Positions 42,040 to 53,110 of a stretch of 64,000 nucleotides of DNA are shown here, piece by piece. The DNA comes from Telopea speciosissima (Eukaryota > Streptophyta > Magnoliopsida > Proteales > Proteaceae). The position numbers were made by a program, and so were the translations under genes. The stretch lies in assembly GCF_018873765.1 (NCBI RefSeq), contig NC_057922.1, positions 44,226,321 through 44,290,320 on the forward strand. The letters run 5' to 3'. Below the pieces are notes generated by a model. That model did not search any database. It was not told where the DNA came from and saw nothing but the letters and a program-made list of their open reading frames with translations. Position 1 is the first letter of the stretch. Each line of letters begins with the position of its first letter.

Positions 42040-43128
42040 CTACCTAACTACTGTAACAGACTCAGGTGTATACTTGACATCCCCCCGCAAGCTGAGCTGA
42101 GGTTTAGGACCTAAGACCAGTTTGGTACATATACTTGAAAACCCCCTCCGAGGTAAAGGCTTTGTAAAGACATCAACTAACTGCTGTGAGGAAGGAATAA
42201 ACCGAGTGAGCAGTGATCCAAGAGCCACCTTCTCGCGCACAAAGTGATAATCTATCTCAATATGCTTAGTGCGAGCATGTAAGATAGGATTTACTGTCAA
42301 ATGCAAGGCACTGATATTGTCACAGTACATGGTTGCAGGCTTGGTTTTAGAAACACCAATATCCCGAAGGATAAACGATAACCAAGTCAATTCAGCTACT
42401 GTGGAAGCCATGCCCCTATACTCAGGCTCCATACTTGAGCGAGCAATCGTCGGTTGCTTTTTAGCACTTCAAGATATACATGTAGAACCTAAGAAGGTAC
42501 AAAACTTAGTTGTAGATCATCGTGTGAAAGGGCAGCCAGCCCAATCTGAATCGGAATAGGCAGACAAATCAAGAGAATTATCTCTCAAGATACGCAGTCC
42601 ATGAGTCAAAGTACCATTGACATACCGAAGTATGCGTTTCACCATCTTGAAATGAGAAAGTGTAAGATAATGCATATGTTGACAAACAGTATTTACAGTA
42701 AAGGACAAGTCTGGCCTGGTCATAGTGAGGTATTGAAGAGAGCCCACCGGACTGCGATACAGAGAAGGATCTGAAAAAGGAGCATCTGTAGCTGGATCTG
42801 AGGATGTAGAAGAACCCATTGCTGTAGAAATGGGCTTGAGAGCAGTCATATTAGCTCGCCGAAGAACATCAGCAGCATATTTCAATTGCGAGAGAAAAAG
42901 ACCTTGAGCATCGTGCATGACCTCAATACCAAGGAAATAATGCAGGAAACCCAAATGCTTCATTGCAAACGTTGAACCCAAAGCTGAAATAAAGGTATTC
43001 AAGAACAAGGGCTCATTCCCAGTCAAGATAATATCATCCACATACAGTAAAAGTAGCAAGACGTGACCATGATGTCGATATACAAATAATGACGGATCAG
43101 AGACGCTACAATAAAAACCATACTCCAA
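42040..43128 (-). pseudogene. Copia C RT C-terminus and RNase H
   Basis: The frame 42,517-43,128 gives YGFYCSVSDPSLFVYRHHGH, LLLLLYVDDIILTGNEP with the YVDD box, MKHLGFLHYFLGIEV, YRSPVGSLQYLTMTRPDLSF, KRILRYVNGTLTHGL and YSDSDWAGCPFTR. The frame 42,040-42,432 continues EPEYRGMASTVAELTWLSFI, CDNISALHLTVNPILHARTK, HIEIDYHFVREKV and VDVFTKPLPRRGF. A shift and a stop separate the two frames near 42,430-42,517. Confidence 0.9.
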
Positions 43129-43129
43129 A

Positions 43130-43789
43130 AGGAAACTGCTAAAGCGATCAAACCGAGCTCGTGGAGCTTGTTTTAAACCATAGAGTGCCGCTGTAGTTTA
43201 TAAACAGCAGTGGGTTGAGTAACATCCTCAAACCCAGGAGGCTAACTCATGTAAACCGGAGTGGAGAGATACCCATGAAGAAAAGCATTCTTGACGTCGA
43301 GTTGCCGTATAGACCAACAGTTGACTGTAGCAACAGTAAGATTAGCCTTATAGAACCAGGCTTCCTTCCCGTTGATTGTACCTGACCTTTAGCAACAAGT
43401 CGCGCTTTAAGACGTTCCAAGCTACCATCAGCACAAAGTTTGGTCTTATATATCCAACGACACCCAACAACATTCATCTCTTTGGAACAGGGAACCAAAG
43501 TCCATGTATTATTACAAGCAAGAGCTTCCACCTCCTCCACCATGGCAGCACACCAGCCATCATGACACATGGCAGATTTTATGGATTTTGGTTTGGTGGG
43601 AATGGTTACAGAGGCAAGAGCATACCGCGGATTTGATTTGACAACACCCACTTTGCTCCTAGTGACCATAGGATGAGAGGAAGAAGAAATGAGATCTACA
43701 GCAGAGAGGGAAACAGAGGATGATCCAGACTGAGGAGAGGACTGTTGTGTACGAGGGACCTTCACAAGTGGATCAAGTGGAGACAACAA
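43130..43789 (-). pseudogene. Copia C reverse transcriptase N-terminal part
   Basis: HPMVTRSKVGVVKSNPRYAL, KSAMCHDGWCAAMVEEVEAL, NTWTLVPCSKEMNVVGCRWI and [20 protein letters not shown] are the fingers region. The sequence shifts frame at the G-Q-x-Q-x-x-G-x-D-Y stretch, where the 43,370s read [10 protein letters not shown]. Remnants of KNAFLHG and GLKQAPR-like motifs follow on the minus strand between 43,130 and 43,330. Confidence 0.85.
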
Positions 43790-43840
43790 AGAAGCAAATT
43801 ATGGCAAAACAGAGTCAGTTTGAGGTAAAATAGAATCAGG

Positions 43841-44684
43841 TTAGGGCACAATAGGATGCGGTACAATAAAATAAGTTTGAGGCAAAAAAAAGGAGGACAA
43901 AATTGGTCGTGTGAACTTGAGAACCAAGGACCAACAACAGCAGGAGCAGACCTGGTCGTGGGAACAGACTGAAGAGTCTAAGGAAGGAATGTCCGAATGT
44001 AGCCATCTCTCAAATGTACTAAAGTCAACAATAGGAAGCTCTTGAGAAACTGTAGAGTTACCCACAACTTGTTGAAGTGGAAAGACAAGTTCATTAAACA
44101 CAACATGGCGTGAAATGTAGACTTTCCCTGTAGAATAATGAAGACATCTATAGCCTTTGTGTCTATCACTATATCCAAGAAAAATGCAAGGCAGTGACCG
44201 TCGATCAAACTTATTTATGCTATAACCCCTCAAATATGGAAAACATTGAGTTCCAAACACCCTCAACACAGTATAATCGGGTTCCTTGTTAAATAAAAGA
44301 TGCAAGGGAGTATCCATGCCTAAAATAGAGGATGGCAATCTATTTATAAGAAAAACAGCAGTGGAGAAAGCCTCTACCCAGTACCGAAGAGGAAGGGAAG
44401 CATTAAAAAGCATCGCAAGCCCCAACTCGACAATATGCTGGTGTTTCTCTCAGTAATGCTATTTTGCTCTGGTGTCTTTGGACAAGATATATGATGAACA
44501 ATACCAGCCTGATTGAGATGTGCAAGAAATCCCTTATCCAAAAACTCACCACCCCCATCAAATTGAAAAACCTTAATCTTCTTTTCAAATTGTCTCTCAA
44601 CCATGTTTTAAAAATTAACAAACACTTTAAAGAACTTGGATTTATGCCATAAGGGGTAAATCCAACTATATCGAGAGAAATCAT
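43841..44684 (-). pseudogene. Copia C integrase
   Basis: The catalytic core is in broken frames: KKIKVFQFDGGGEFLDKGFL carries a catalytic aspartate, and HHISCPKTPEQNSITERNTS the conserved P-Q-N-x-x-x-E-R block with the catalytic glutamate. The frame 43,841-44,425 continues YWVEAFSTAVFLINRLPSSI, LRVFGTQCFPYLRGYSINKF, CIFLGYSDRHKGYRCLHYST and VYISRHVVFNE, the C-terminal integrase region. The pre-integrase zinc site lies further along, near 44,800. Confidence 0.85.
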
Positions 44685-44972
44685 CTATAAACAAAGCATA
44701 GTATCGAAATTATTGAACACTAGTAACTAGAGCATTACCCCAAAGATCACAGTGTGCGAGCTAATGGAGCAGTACTACAAGTAAAAGAAGAAAGGAAGGG
44801 TAGCTTAACACTCTTACTAAGTTGGCAGCTGCTACAAAGTCCTTGGAAGCTATGGGTTACAGTGATGACCCCTTTATTCTAAAGAAATTTTATGATTTGT
44901 CCATGTGGATGTCCCAAACGCTGATGCCAAACCTCTGCTGTTGCTGATTTGAATCGATGTGAAAAATGGTCT

Positions 44973-45434
44973 TCATGCTGAGGAGCTAATATCCTCAAAG
45001 GCATACAATCCACCCAAGCTACTCCCCGATGCCAATATCCTCCTTGTCTGTAGATCCTTTATCACAAAACCAGTACTATTAAACTCAAAAGCACAAGGAA
45101 AATTTCTAGTGAGCTGTGACACTGATAGCAGATTTTTACGAATAGCAAGGACAAGGAGAACATCCTTCAATGGTATAGTTGTGTTACCGTGCACAATTTG
45201 TCCTTCACCAACATGTGTAACTGGTAACTGAGTACCATTCCCAACCATAACAGTATGTGTGCCATTATAAGGTGTGATATTTGTAAGATTACCTACAGTA
45301 TCAGTCATATGAGCTGTAGCTCCGGAATCTGAGAACCAAGCTAAATCCTGTGTATCAGCGATGTGCATTGCAGCCAATGCATTTGGAACATCATGTGCTT
45401 GGAAGTTATTATCGAACCTGCTCCAGCACTTCAA
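44973..45434 (-). pseudogene. Copia C protease
   Basis: A 153-codon frame with TQDLAWFSDSGATAHMT (the D-S-G-A site), TVMVGNGTQLPVTHVGEGQI, PLKDVLLVLAIRKNLLSVSQ, CAFEFNSTGFVIKD and SGSSLGGLYAF, which leads into the pre-integrase region. The frame is unbroken, so the protease is the best-kept part of the element. Confidence 0.88.
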
Positions 45435-46430
45435 GGCTCCATGTCCATATTTGTAGCAAATTTGGCACCTAATTGGTGAACCAGTAGGCTTGTGTTGAGA
45501 ACCGAAGGTCTGATTGTGGTGCTTATTGGGAAAGAAACTCTGTTTATCAGTGTTGTGTTTGAACTGTGACTTGAATTGAGTATTTCCAGGAGGTTTCTGA
45601 TGAGGCTGGCCAGAACCGGTAGCAGTCGTCTTTGGCCATTGATTGGGGCCTTGGGGTTGACGTTGGTTTTATTGAACAAATCCTCTACCATGAGAGGTAA
45701 AGGTGTTCTTCTGCTAGTTGGTCTTTTGGTTTTGTGCACCACATGTGAGAATTTGTCACAGTATCAAATTGATGATTCTGATTTCGTAATTCATGACTCA
45801 ACAGAAGAGGAATCAATTTAGTATAGCAGGGTACTGGTGGCTTAAGCACAGTCGTAGCAAAGGTTTCATAAGCAGATCCAAGATTTGTAAGAAGAGAGAA
45901 AACTTTCTTCTGATCTGGCACAGGTTTATCGATCGTATTGAGCTGATCACAAATGTTCTTGAATTCAACAAGATAATCAGAAAGGGATTTTGCATCAGTT
46001 TTCTTGATAAAGTGTAGTTTAGAGAGGAGCTCAAATTCTCAAGCCTCAGATGCTTGAGAAAAAGCTGAAGAGAGTGTCTTCTAGAATTCAACTGAAGTCT
46101 GAATCCCGACGGCCAAACCAAGAACATCTTCCGATAATGTTCCAGTGATCCAGGCTTTGATCAGTCAGTCAGTTTGAATCCACGCCATGTAGGCTGGATT
46201 TGGTGTTGATTTACCAGTGGAGTCGAGGATCTCTCGATCTAGTATGAGAAGATCCCCAGTAAGAAAGCCAAGGAGATCCTGGCTTTCGATCAGAGATAAA
46301 ATTTGAGTCTCCCACAGGAGAAAGTTGGTCTGACTGAGATTAAGAGTAACAAAGTTTGCAACATTGAGGTTGTAAGGATAAGGATACAGAGCAGATTCAG
46401 AGTTGTTTGAACGAGTGAACATGATAGTTT
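45431..46430 (-). pseudogene. Copia C gag
   Basis: The start is in 46,165-46,422: MFTRSNNSESALYPYPYNLN and NLSQTNFLLWETQILSLIES, then QDLLGFLTGD and NPAYMAWIQTD. A TGA/TGACTGACTGA-like disruption near 46,160 shifts the frame, and capsid remnants follow (45,813-46,127 and 45,685-45,921, including FSLLTNLGSAYETFATTVLK). Near 45,440-45,480 a degenerate zinc knuckle (CQICYKYGH-like on the minus strand) precedes the protease. Confidence 0.8.
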
Positions 46431-46658
46431 AGAAGATATCAAGAACAATTGCAGAGAAAACGAAGGAGAAGATCTAACTGAAAGATGATTCAAGAACCTA
46501 AAAAGATAACAGATCGAGAGAAAGACAGACCAGAAAGGAAACTCCATCGATTCACCTTTTGATTCTGCAGATCTGTACTTAGAGAAGCTTCAGAAGATCA
46601 TAATCGAACATTGGAGAAGACAAAGCCACTGATGCACGGGAGAAGTTCACTCTTGCAA

Positions 46659-46670
46659 GCTCTGATACCA
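46659..46670 (-). other. Copia C primer binding site
   Basis: The minus strand reads TGGTATCAGAGC, fully complementary to the initiator tRNA-Met 3' end, with no spacer from the LTR. Confidence 0.9.
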
Positions 46671-46874
46671 TAATAAGAAATGAGGAAACGGAGTAGTTTG
46701 GAATGATTCTCACCAATACGTGAGAAGATACAACAGTGTTTATTTATATAGTGAAAGCTGAGAAGACTTAAGTTATTACAAGAGAACCACAAGTGGACAC
46801 ATGGAGACCACATGGCCTAAACAGAAATAACAAACTACCAAACTACTATAACAGACTCAGGTGTGTCCTTAACA
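46671..46874 (-). repeat. Copia C 5' LTR (204 bp)
   Basis: Same length as the 3' LTR at 41,876-42,079. Most differences are transitions. Confidence 0.9.
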
Positions 46875-47031
46875 ACATATAGAGCAGTGATTTCAGGATC
46901 ATAACCTAACATTCAAAATCTTCCAGTAGAGGATTGTTTGAACAAATCCCAAATTCAACGCAAGAGCTCATTGATGAACTATACGTATAGTCGTATAGAG
47001 GAATACTGATGGAACCAAGGTCGATGAAGTC

Positions 47032-47036
47032 CATAC
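47032..47036 (+). repeat. Target duplication of solo LTR 2 (CATAC)
   Basis: CATAC at 47,032-47,036 and 49,961-49,965. Confidence 0.9.
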
Positions 47037-49960
47037 TGTTACACCCACGCCCGGATTTATTATTTAATACTGATTTCTCTCTCGTGTGATGTGCAGATTC
47101 TACTGCCGTGTATGCTGGCGAGTTATTTTCACTTGTGGTCAAACGTAACCACAAGATCATTGACCATTTCACGGGCCTGCCTGTGGAAGAGAGGTTTCTT
47201 AACCGGCAATGGGGAAGATTTATCAATGGAGATTTCGTCGATCATCCTCCTAGCGCGAGTCCACAAAGTGAGGAGTACCAAAAGGCATTCCCCGTGTCCC
47301 CACAGTTAGATACCTCTTTTGGCGTTGAGATTAGTATCGCGATTGGGAAGCTATTCGGGATCACGAAGGACACGTCATGACGGTCGAGGGGTAAGACTTT
47401 AACCTTGTGAATGATACTATACCTTACTTTAGTTGACCTTGAAGTGTGGGCTAAAGCCCAATCGAATTCCTCGTGTTTCTACTTTTATAGTAGCAACGGA
47501 CGCACAAGCGGACTCATCAGCACTGTATCCGTCCGTTAGTCAGCCCGTGTTGTCTCGGGTTTTTGTGTGTTTTCCTTGCGTGGGACCCACACCCTGTACC
47601 TCGAACACTCTAGTTTAGTCTTTTGGATGAGGTTGGTCTCATCCTTGTCTTTCCTTGGTTTGTAGGTTGCCATTAGGTGGACCCATTGGCTAAATAAGCC
47701 TTTTAATGAGTTTTGACTCATTAAGCCTCAGACCAAACAGACCTTAAGGAGGGAGATTAGTCTTAAATTTTAAACTTAACCCTCAAACCTCATTCACTTC
47801 TCTACCTACCCAAACGTTGGAGCAGTGGGAGCATTGAAGGCTTGGAGAAGGAGGGCTTTGAGAGGCTGTGGAGGTGGAAAGCTTTGGTTGGTCCATCCTT
47901 GAGGTAGGCACCTTCACCTTTCTCCTTCCCTTCTTTATTTTCGGGTTTGGAGATCCCATTGGGATCAATTCCAAGCTTGGGGGTTCTCTTGGGAACCCAT
48001 CAAACCTTATTAATTGTTCCCTTTGAGACCTATGTTCCATCCTCTTGTTGCATTCATAGCTTTGAATGACCCTATACTGTTCAAGCATTTAAAACCCAGT
48101 TAGGTTTGGGAAGAACCCTAGAGATGGATCCAAATCTATTAAACCCTCTAGGATTTATGTTGGACTTCATGTATTGGACCTCCAACGAAGGTCTGAGCTC
48201 ACCTCCCCAAACCCAGGACCCCTATGGATCCATGAATGAAGGGCTAGAGGTGATGCTCTTCGCAGCTTTCCAAAGGAAGGGTAGCGGACGAACAACCGGA
48301 CTCACTGTCGTGTATCCGTTCGTTAGTCCGTTCAGCCTAATATGGCTTTCCTTTTGGGCAGAGTTACGAGCAAACCCACCTAAGTGAATCCGCCTGAAAC
48401 CCAGAATCCGTAAGTTGCTCTCGGGTGTGTCTCAGGGTTGGAACGGATCCATAAGCGGACTCAAGTTCTGCATCCACCCGTGAGTCCGTTGCATACATTT
48501 TTTGGGTATGGCCTGGGCGGATCAACGACCGGATTCACTTGCCTGACTCCGTTCCTTCATCCGTTCCTGCTGTCTTGGCCCAAATCGCATTTAATTTATT
48601 GGGACCCTTTGTGGGACCCACCTATATGATCCTACCGCTACTTTCACGCATTCTCAAACCTTGGAATCTATTTGGGAGTGCATGCACTTGACCAAACTTC
48701 ACCAAACAACAATCAAACAATCGGTGAGTGGGCTTTGGGTGATGTTTGGGATTGATATATATAATTATAGGAATGCATTATCTAGATTAATATATTGATT
48801 TATGTGCTTGCATTCATTCCCTCCATGTTGCATCCTACATATGAAATTGTGGATACGAATTGATGAGATGTGAGTATGATGTTTTATATTGTGATATTGG
48901 GTTATGGTGTCGGTTACATTGGTACCGCAACCCCGTGACTATTATAAATATGATATTTACTTGCTTGCCATTCTAGTCTGTATGCACCGTGCCGTGCTAG
49001 TACCCGGGTACTAGATGGAATGGGACATTGATGCACCTGGAATACCTCTCAGGACGACAGGATTTGCATGTCGTATATCTGCGGTTAGGATTTACATTCC
49101 CCTATGCTACGACCCTTGCCAACAGCGGTATAGGTGTTGGATAGTCTAAGCACCTGTGGTCTATGGAGGTGGGAGAGGCCAAGACAGGGGTAGTGATGGC
49201 TATCGGGGATTGCCACTGGGTGGTCATGATGGCATCTACCGGCGCAGGTCCCTTGTGATAATTGAGGATTCTCTGGGGCGATAGGATAAGTGACCCTCAG
49301 CGTCTCCCGAGTTATCACAGTAGCATAAACCGTGACTTAGATTGCTTGCTAGGTGGAAAATATGAATTTAACATTTCATGCATCATGGATTATGTGTGAT
49401 TGTATGTATATGCACTCCCCTTTCCCCTCACTGGCTCAGTGGAGCTAACCCCCTGTGTACACAACTTTTAGATTCTGATGCAGGTGATGGTTACTTGGCC
49501 GGTCTGGATGTACAGTCGACGGATTATGATGGTATTGGGACAGAGGAACCCGAGTACGTGTCGGAGGAACACGGTGATGGTTGCCCCTGTGATGATTGTG
49601 CTTATGGGCACTGATGTTTTTGGGGTGTTGTCCCCTCCTTTTGATTCTTTTGGGGTGTTGTGCCCGTTATAAACTCTTTCTGTAACAACTTGCTATAGTT
49701 TTGAGTAGTTATGTCATGGTCAGCTGGCTGAACATACTGTAACTGCTTATGTAAATATTGCTTCCGCTCTTTATATACTCTGATAATGATTGGAATACTC
49801 ATTCCTTTTTGTTCAAATATATTTATTTGGGTGAGCCTTGGTGGTGACTATGTGCGAGGACATTGTATCGTTGATCCTGGTAGGTATTGGGGTGACGTGT
49901 GTCATCCTAATCATCCTCTTGACTGTGCTTGCAGCATAAGCTCGGAATAGGGGCATGACA
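47037..49960 (+). mobile_element. Solo LTR 2 (2,924 bp)
   Basis: Begins TGTTACACCC and ends GGGGCATGACA, with a perfect 5-bp duplication and no internal domains. End type and length again fit a long-LTR Ty3/gypsy element, but a different family from solo LTR 1. It holds four copies of a hairpin-prone GGAC...GTCCG-type segment (47,495-48,567), a CTCACTGGCTCAGTGGAGC block near 49,430, and an acidic-looking short frame before its end (49,478-49,614, GDGCPCDDCAYGH). The frames within it are unlikely to be genes. Confidence 0.88.
47495..48567. repeat. Four dispersed hairpin-prone 50-bp repeats in solo LTR 2
   Basis: Copies at about 47,495-47,548, 48,283-48,333, 48,442-48,490 and 48,516-48,567 share the pattern (A/G)CGGA-x-x-x-A-x-AA-x-CGGA(C/T)TCA, a gap of 8-12 bases, then TCCGT-x-C-x-TT-AGTC(C/A)G. 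The second half is roughly the reverse complement of the first, so each can fold. The best copy is the second (CGGACGAACAACCGGACT with ATCCGTTCGTTAGTCCG). Confidence 0.75.
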
Positions 49961-50002
49961 CATACCATCCAATGATACCAAGGCTTCAAAAAGGCTAACT
50001 TG

Positions 50003-51538
50003 CTAGTAGAGTTTTTTCAATTAACTTGGTTTTTGGGCATAAGCAGCCACAATGAAAGAGCCAAATAGAAAGAAAAAGATGATGTTGTGCGTCAAGGCAA
50101 CCTGACCATGTCAACAAAATTTTATATTAGAATAGTCAGGTAGTCAGGAACCATTTAAGATTGGGGCAGGGCTCTCTACTCAACCCAAACAATCCACGAT
50201 GCATCACTATTTCTAGGTAGCAATAAGTTCATGCTGTCAACAAATATTTTAATGGTAGTTTGAATCATGTATGAAACAAATGTTCAAGTCGCAAGTTGAT
50301 CTTCCAATTCCACTAAAATTATTAAAAGTTTTATAAACTACATCCAATAGGGGTGAAGTAAAAGTTCCATTCTCTTGAGTATAATTGTTTGACCATGGAT
50401 TATTCAATTTCAAATAGTGTAGCCGGGTGGGCATCAAGATTTAAAGTCATTAAAAAGGAGCTTGCATTTTTCATGGTCTCTAAAATTTTTTCTGCTTTAT
50501 CAAATTCTCCGAAGATAGATCAAATTGTCCCCTCCTCATCAAATTCGCCGATCCTAGATGGAGTGGATGTAGGGGATGACAAATGGCTCCTTATTTTACT
50601 CAACCGATAATTGAACCCACTGTTTGGCATCAATGCCAGCCTAGTAGTAAGGACCTGTGACAATTTCTCGCAATGATTTGCAGAACCTTGCAGGGGAGCA
50701 GGGAAAGGAGGGATAATCAGATATCCATTTCTTGTGTTATGTGTTTGGCTTTGGATCCGAGTATAGTCCATCACTCCTATCATCACCCTTCCTTAAATTG
50801 ATAACACAATGAAAACTTCAAGATATCTGTAATTAAAAAATTTACAACTTAAACTCGAATGTAATTACAATCAAATTCATGTTCTATAATTCGTAGATTT
50901 CAAATCAGATTCCAAAATTATTTCTAGGGATGAAACTCGAATATAACTACAATCAAATTATTTAGTTATCCATGAATTATAATTTAGGAACCAAATCAGT
51001 GATAATCCTACAAATTTAGAGATTTGGAGCATAAATAGAGCTCCTATCACTAAATAAGTCGAACTAATTTCATATTGTAATGCATCGAGATCCAATTCTG
51101 AGAACGTAGATTTTAATAAATCCACAAAGCCAACAATACCTGAATTAAATTTCATTTTTTTTTTACCATATATGTATTTTCATTCTCTAAAATAGTAATT
51201 GGACTTTCAAAAATCATTGATATTCAATTTCCTTTCAACAAACATCGCTAAACCATCATGAAAAAAACAAAAACACTAATAGTACATCCATAAGGTTGAC
51301 ATTTGAGTTCCAAAATTCAAAGTTCATAAAGACAAGAGTTGCTCCACCCCAGATAATGGTTCTTCTTCCAATGAGCACACAAAGAGGTCCACATAATTTA
51401 AAAGAGGCCCCACCCCTAACCAATCATCAAGCCAAAAAAACATATTACCTTGCCCAACCAACCACCTGGAGTTTGATAATAAAATATCACCGATTTGAAT
51501 AGACCTCCTCCATGATTTTGACCCCCTGCCACACTAAG
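50003..51538. other. Intergenic, no supported gene
   Basis: AT-rich. The 88-codon minus frame at 50,520-50,786 has no recognisable motif. No transposon ends were found. Confidence 0.4.
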
Positions 51539-52200
51539 CTAAAATAATATGATCATTTTTAAGGAATTTAACCTAAAAAAAAGAACTCCAACAGAGATTT
51601 CAGTTAAAGCACGCCATACCTCTTTAAGTCTCATGGTCTTATTAAGATCATCCAAAGAAAAAATTCCAAGACCTCCATCTTGGATGGGTCTACAAATTTT
51701 CCGCCAACCTACCCAATGATGACGATTCCCAAACTTAGATTCACCCCCACAGAAAAACAACACATATCGAGTAAAACTTTTGTGTGACCCCCTGGCTAAT
51801 TTCATGCAAGAAAGAATATGCATAGGCATAGAAGTTAAAACATGCTTCAAAAGTGTTAGTCTTCCACCAGAAGAGAGAAGTCTACCCATCCAACTTGCCA
51901 CCTTTTTCCTAACTTTAGCTAGAAATTCATCAAAGAATGATATTTTAATCCTACCTGTGTAGATGGGTTCTCCTGAGTATGTAAAGGGTAGAGATTTACA
52001 AACAAACCCTGTGACATCTCCGACCATCCTTACGTGAGAATCAGGAGTTATGGCTAACCACAAAACAACTTTTATGTTGATTGATTAGTTGCCCCGAATA
52101 ATTTTCATTGCGGCAGATGAATCTGATAATATGTTTAAGAGAGGATTTAACACAGTTGTAAAAAATAATAGTATCATCTGCAAAAAGGCTGTGAGAATAA
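51539..52200 (-). pseudogene. LINE reverse transcriptase fragment (LINE 4)
   Basis: Minus strand: LFADDTIIFYNCVKSSLKHI at about 52,130-52,190 holds the FADD box. After a shift, frame 51,539-52,063 continues KSLPFTYSGEPIYTGRI, ASWMGRLLSSGGRLTLLKHV, LTSMPMHILSCMKLA, HHWVGWRKICRPIQDGGLGI and LDDLNKTMRLKEVWRA, the thumb and connection of a plant L1 RT. No tail, endonuclease or duplication is visible. The sequence differs clearly from LINEs 1 and 2, so this is another family. Confidence 0.82.
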
Positions 52201-53110
52201 TAGTATCGGTTTTCAGGATTCGTGTAGACAATCTAACCCCCATAATTTGACCTCCTCTAAGCAGTGGTGAAGCCATATTTAGGGTTTGATGACTCCATGA
52301 ATTGATTTTCATATTTTCTCAAGGAGGATGGTGTTTTGAGTGGATCGATGCATTGAGATCCATGTCAGAGGCTTCCAAGACATGCTACACGTTGCTACTA
52401 ATGTTCAGAAGGCTTGCATCGATAGTTGTTGTTGTTCTATTTCATCTTTGAGGTAGTCCTTACTTCAACTTCTCAGTTTTGTCATTGAATCCCATTGGGG
52501 AGTGAGATTCTTGTACTTTTGAGTATTGAGAATTTGGTTTGACCACTTAAACTTATTTTTATTGTTTGAGGCCTACTGTGCTGATACAGTTAGGCGTGGG
52601 ATTGTTTCTTGTGGTTCATGTGTTATATGGAATGAACTGAATCTATGTAATAAGATTTTTTAATAGTGGAGTGCTGAACAAAGCATGAAACCCGTGAAAG
52701 GGTATTGTTCCATGGATGTAGGCCATTATGTCGAACCACATATATGTTTGTGTTATACTTTTATCAATTGTTTTGAAGTGCATACTTGGAGAGTGGTTGT
52801 GGTTCACTGGTATACCAAGCTACGTTGGAGTGATTGGTGGGTGACCATACGAGTATGTGTTTGATAGTGAAAATCTAAGTTTGGGAAAAAATTTTATAAG
52901 CACATATTCACCCTCCTTCTCTCTGCCGATTATCAAGATCGATATATAGTTGTAGCAAAAGAAGAAGAAGAAGAAGAAGAAATGCACCAACCAGAGATAG
53001 AGAGATCATATGCAAGTCTTCCTTTGCTACAGTTATATGTCGATTTTCTTCTTCTTCTTCCACATAAATCGTTGTATAGTTCGGAATTGGAACTATTTCA
53101 AAGGACAAGT
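52201..53110. other. Unexplained segment with opposed GAA/TTC tracts
   Basis: No gene is seen. A (GAA)7-like tract at 52,960-52,981 and a (TTC)n tract at 53,047-53,060 are complementary and flanked by partly complementary sequence (CGATATATAGTTGTAGCAAA versus TTTGCTACAGTTATATGTCG), so this is a hairpin of about 130 bp. Confidence 0.5.
52926..53062. repeat. Inverted repeat with GAA/TTC arms
   Basis: Left arm about 52,940-52,981, right arm about 53,022-53,062. CGATATATAGTTGTAGCAAA pairs with TTTGCTACAGTTATATGTCG, and the trinucleotide tracts pair with each other. Confidence 0.7.

Larger units (their letters stand above)
41876..46874 (-). mobile_element. Full-length Ty1/copia retrotransposon (copia C)
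   Basis: A 4,999-bp minus-strand element with two 204-bp LTRs (41,876-42,079 is the 3' LTR, 46,671-46,874 the 5' LTR) and a 5-bp ACATA duplication. A perfect TGGTATCAGAGC primer site directly abuts the 5' LTR (46,659-46,670 reversed), and a polypurine tract CTTGCGGGGGGA lies at 42,080-42,091. Domain order is complete. The LTRs differ at about 13-15 sites (roughly 93% alike). On the element strand the LTR starts TGTTAAG or TGTCAAG and ends CTTATTA in both copies, a TG...TA pair instead of TG...CA. The gag style and short LTR suggest the Ale/Retrofit group. Frames are broken in several places. Confidence 0.93.
46906..50002 (-). pseudogene. Candidate host 3' exon split by solo LTR 2
   Basis: If solo LTR 2 and one copy of its duplication are removed, the minus strand reads through the join in one frame. 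After a CTACTAG acceptor-like site at about 50,003 it gives QVSLFEALVSLDG, then MDFIDLGSISIPLYDYTYSS, SSCVEFGICSNNPLLEDFEC and TAG (46,906-46,908). That is 55 codons, open across the insertion point. The peptide is serine- and acid-rich and matches no family I know. The open join and acceptor suggest a last exon, but 55 codons could be open by chance. Confidence 0.3.

Noticed and set aside
48106..48387. 93-codon frame in solo LTR 2
   Set aside because: Lies wholly inside an LTR and overlaps the hairpin repeats, which explain its composition.
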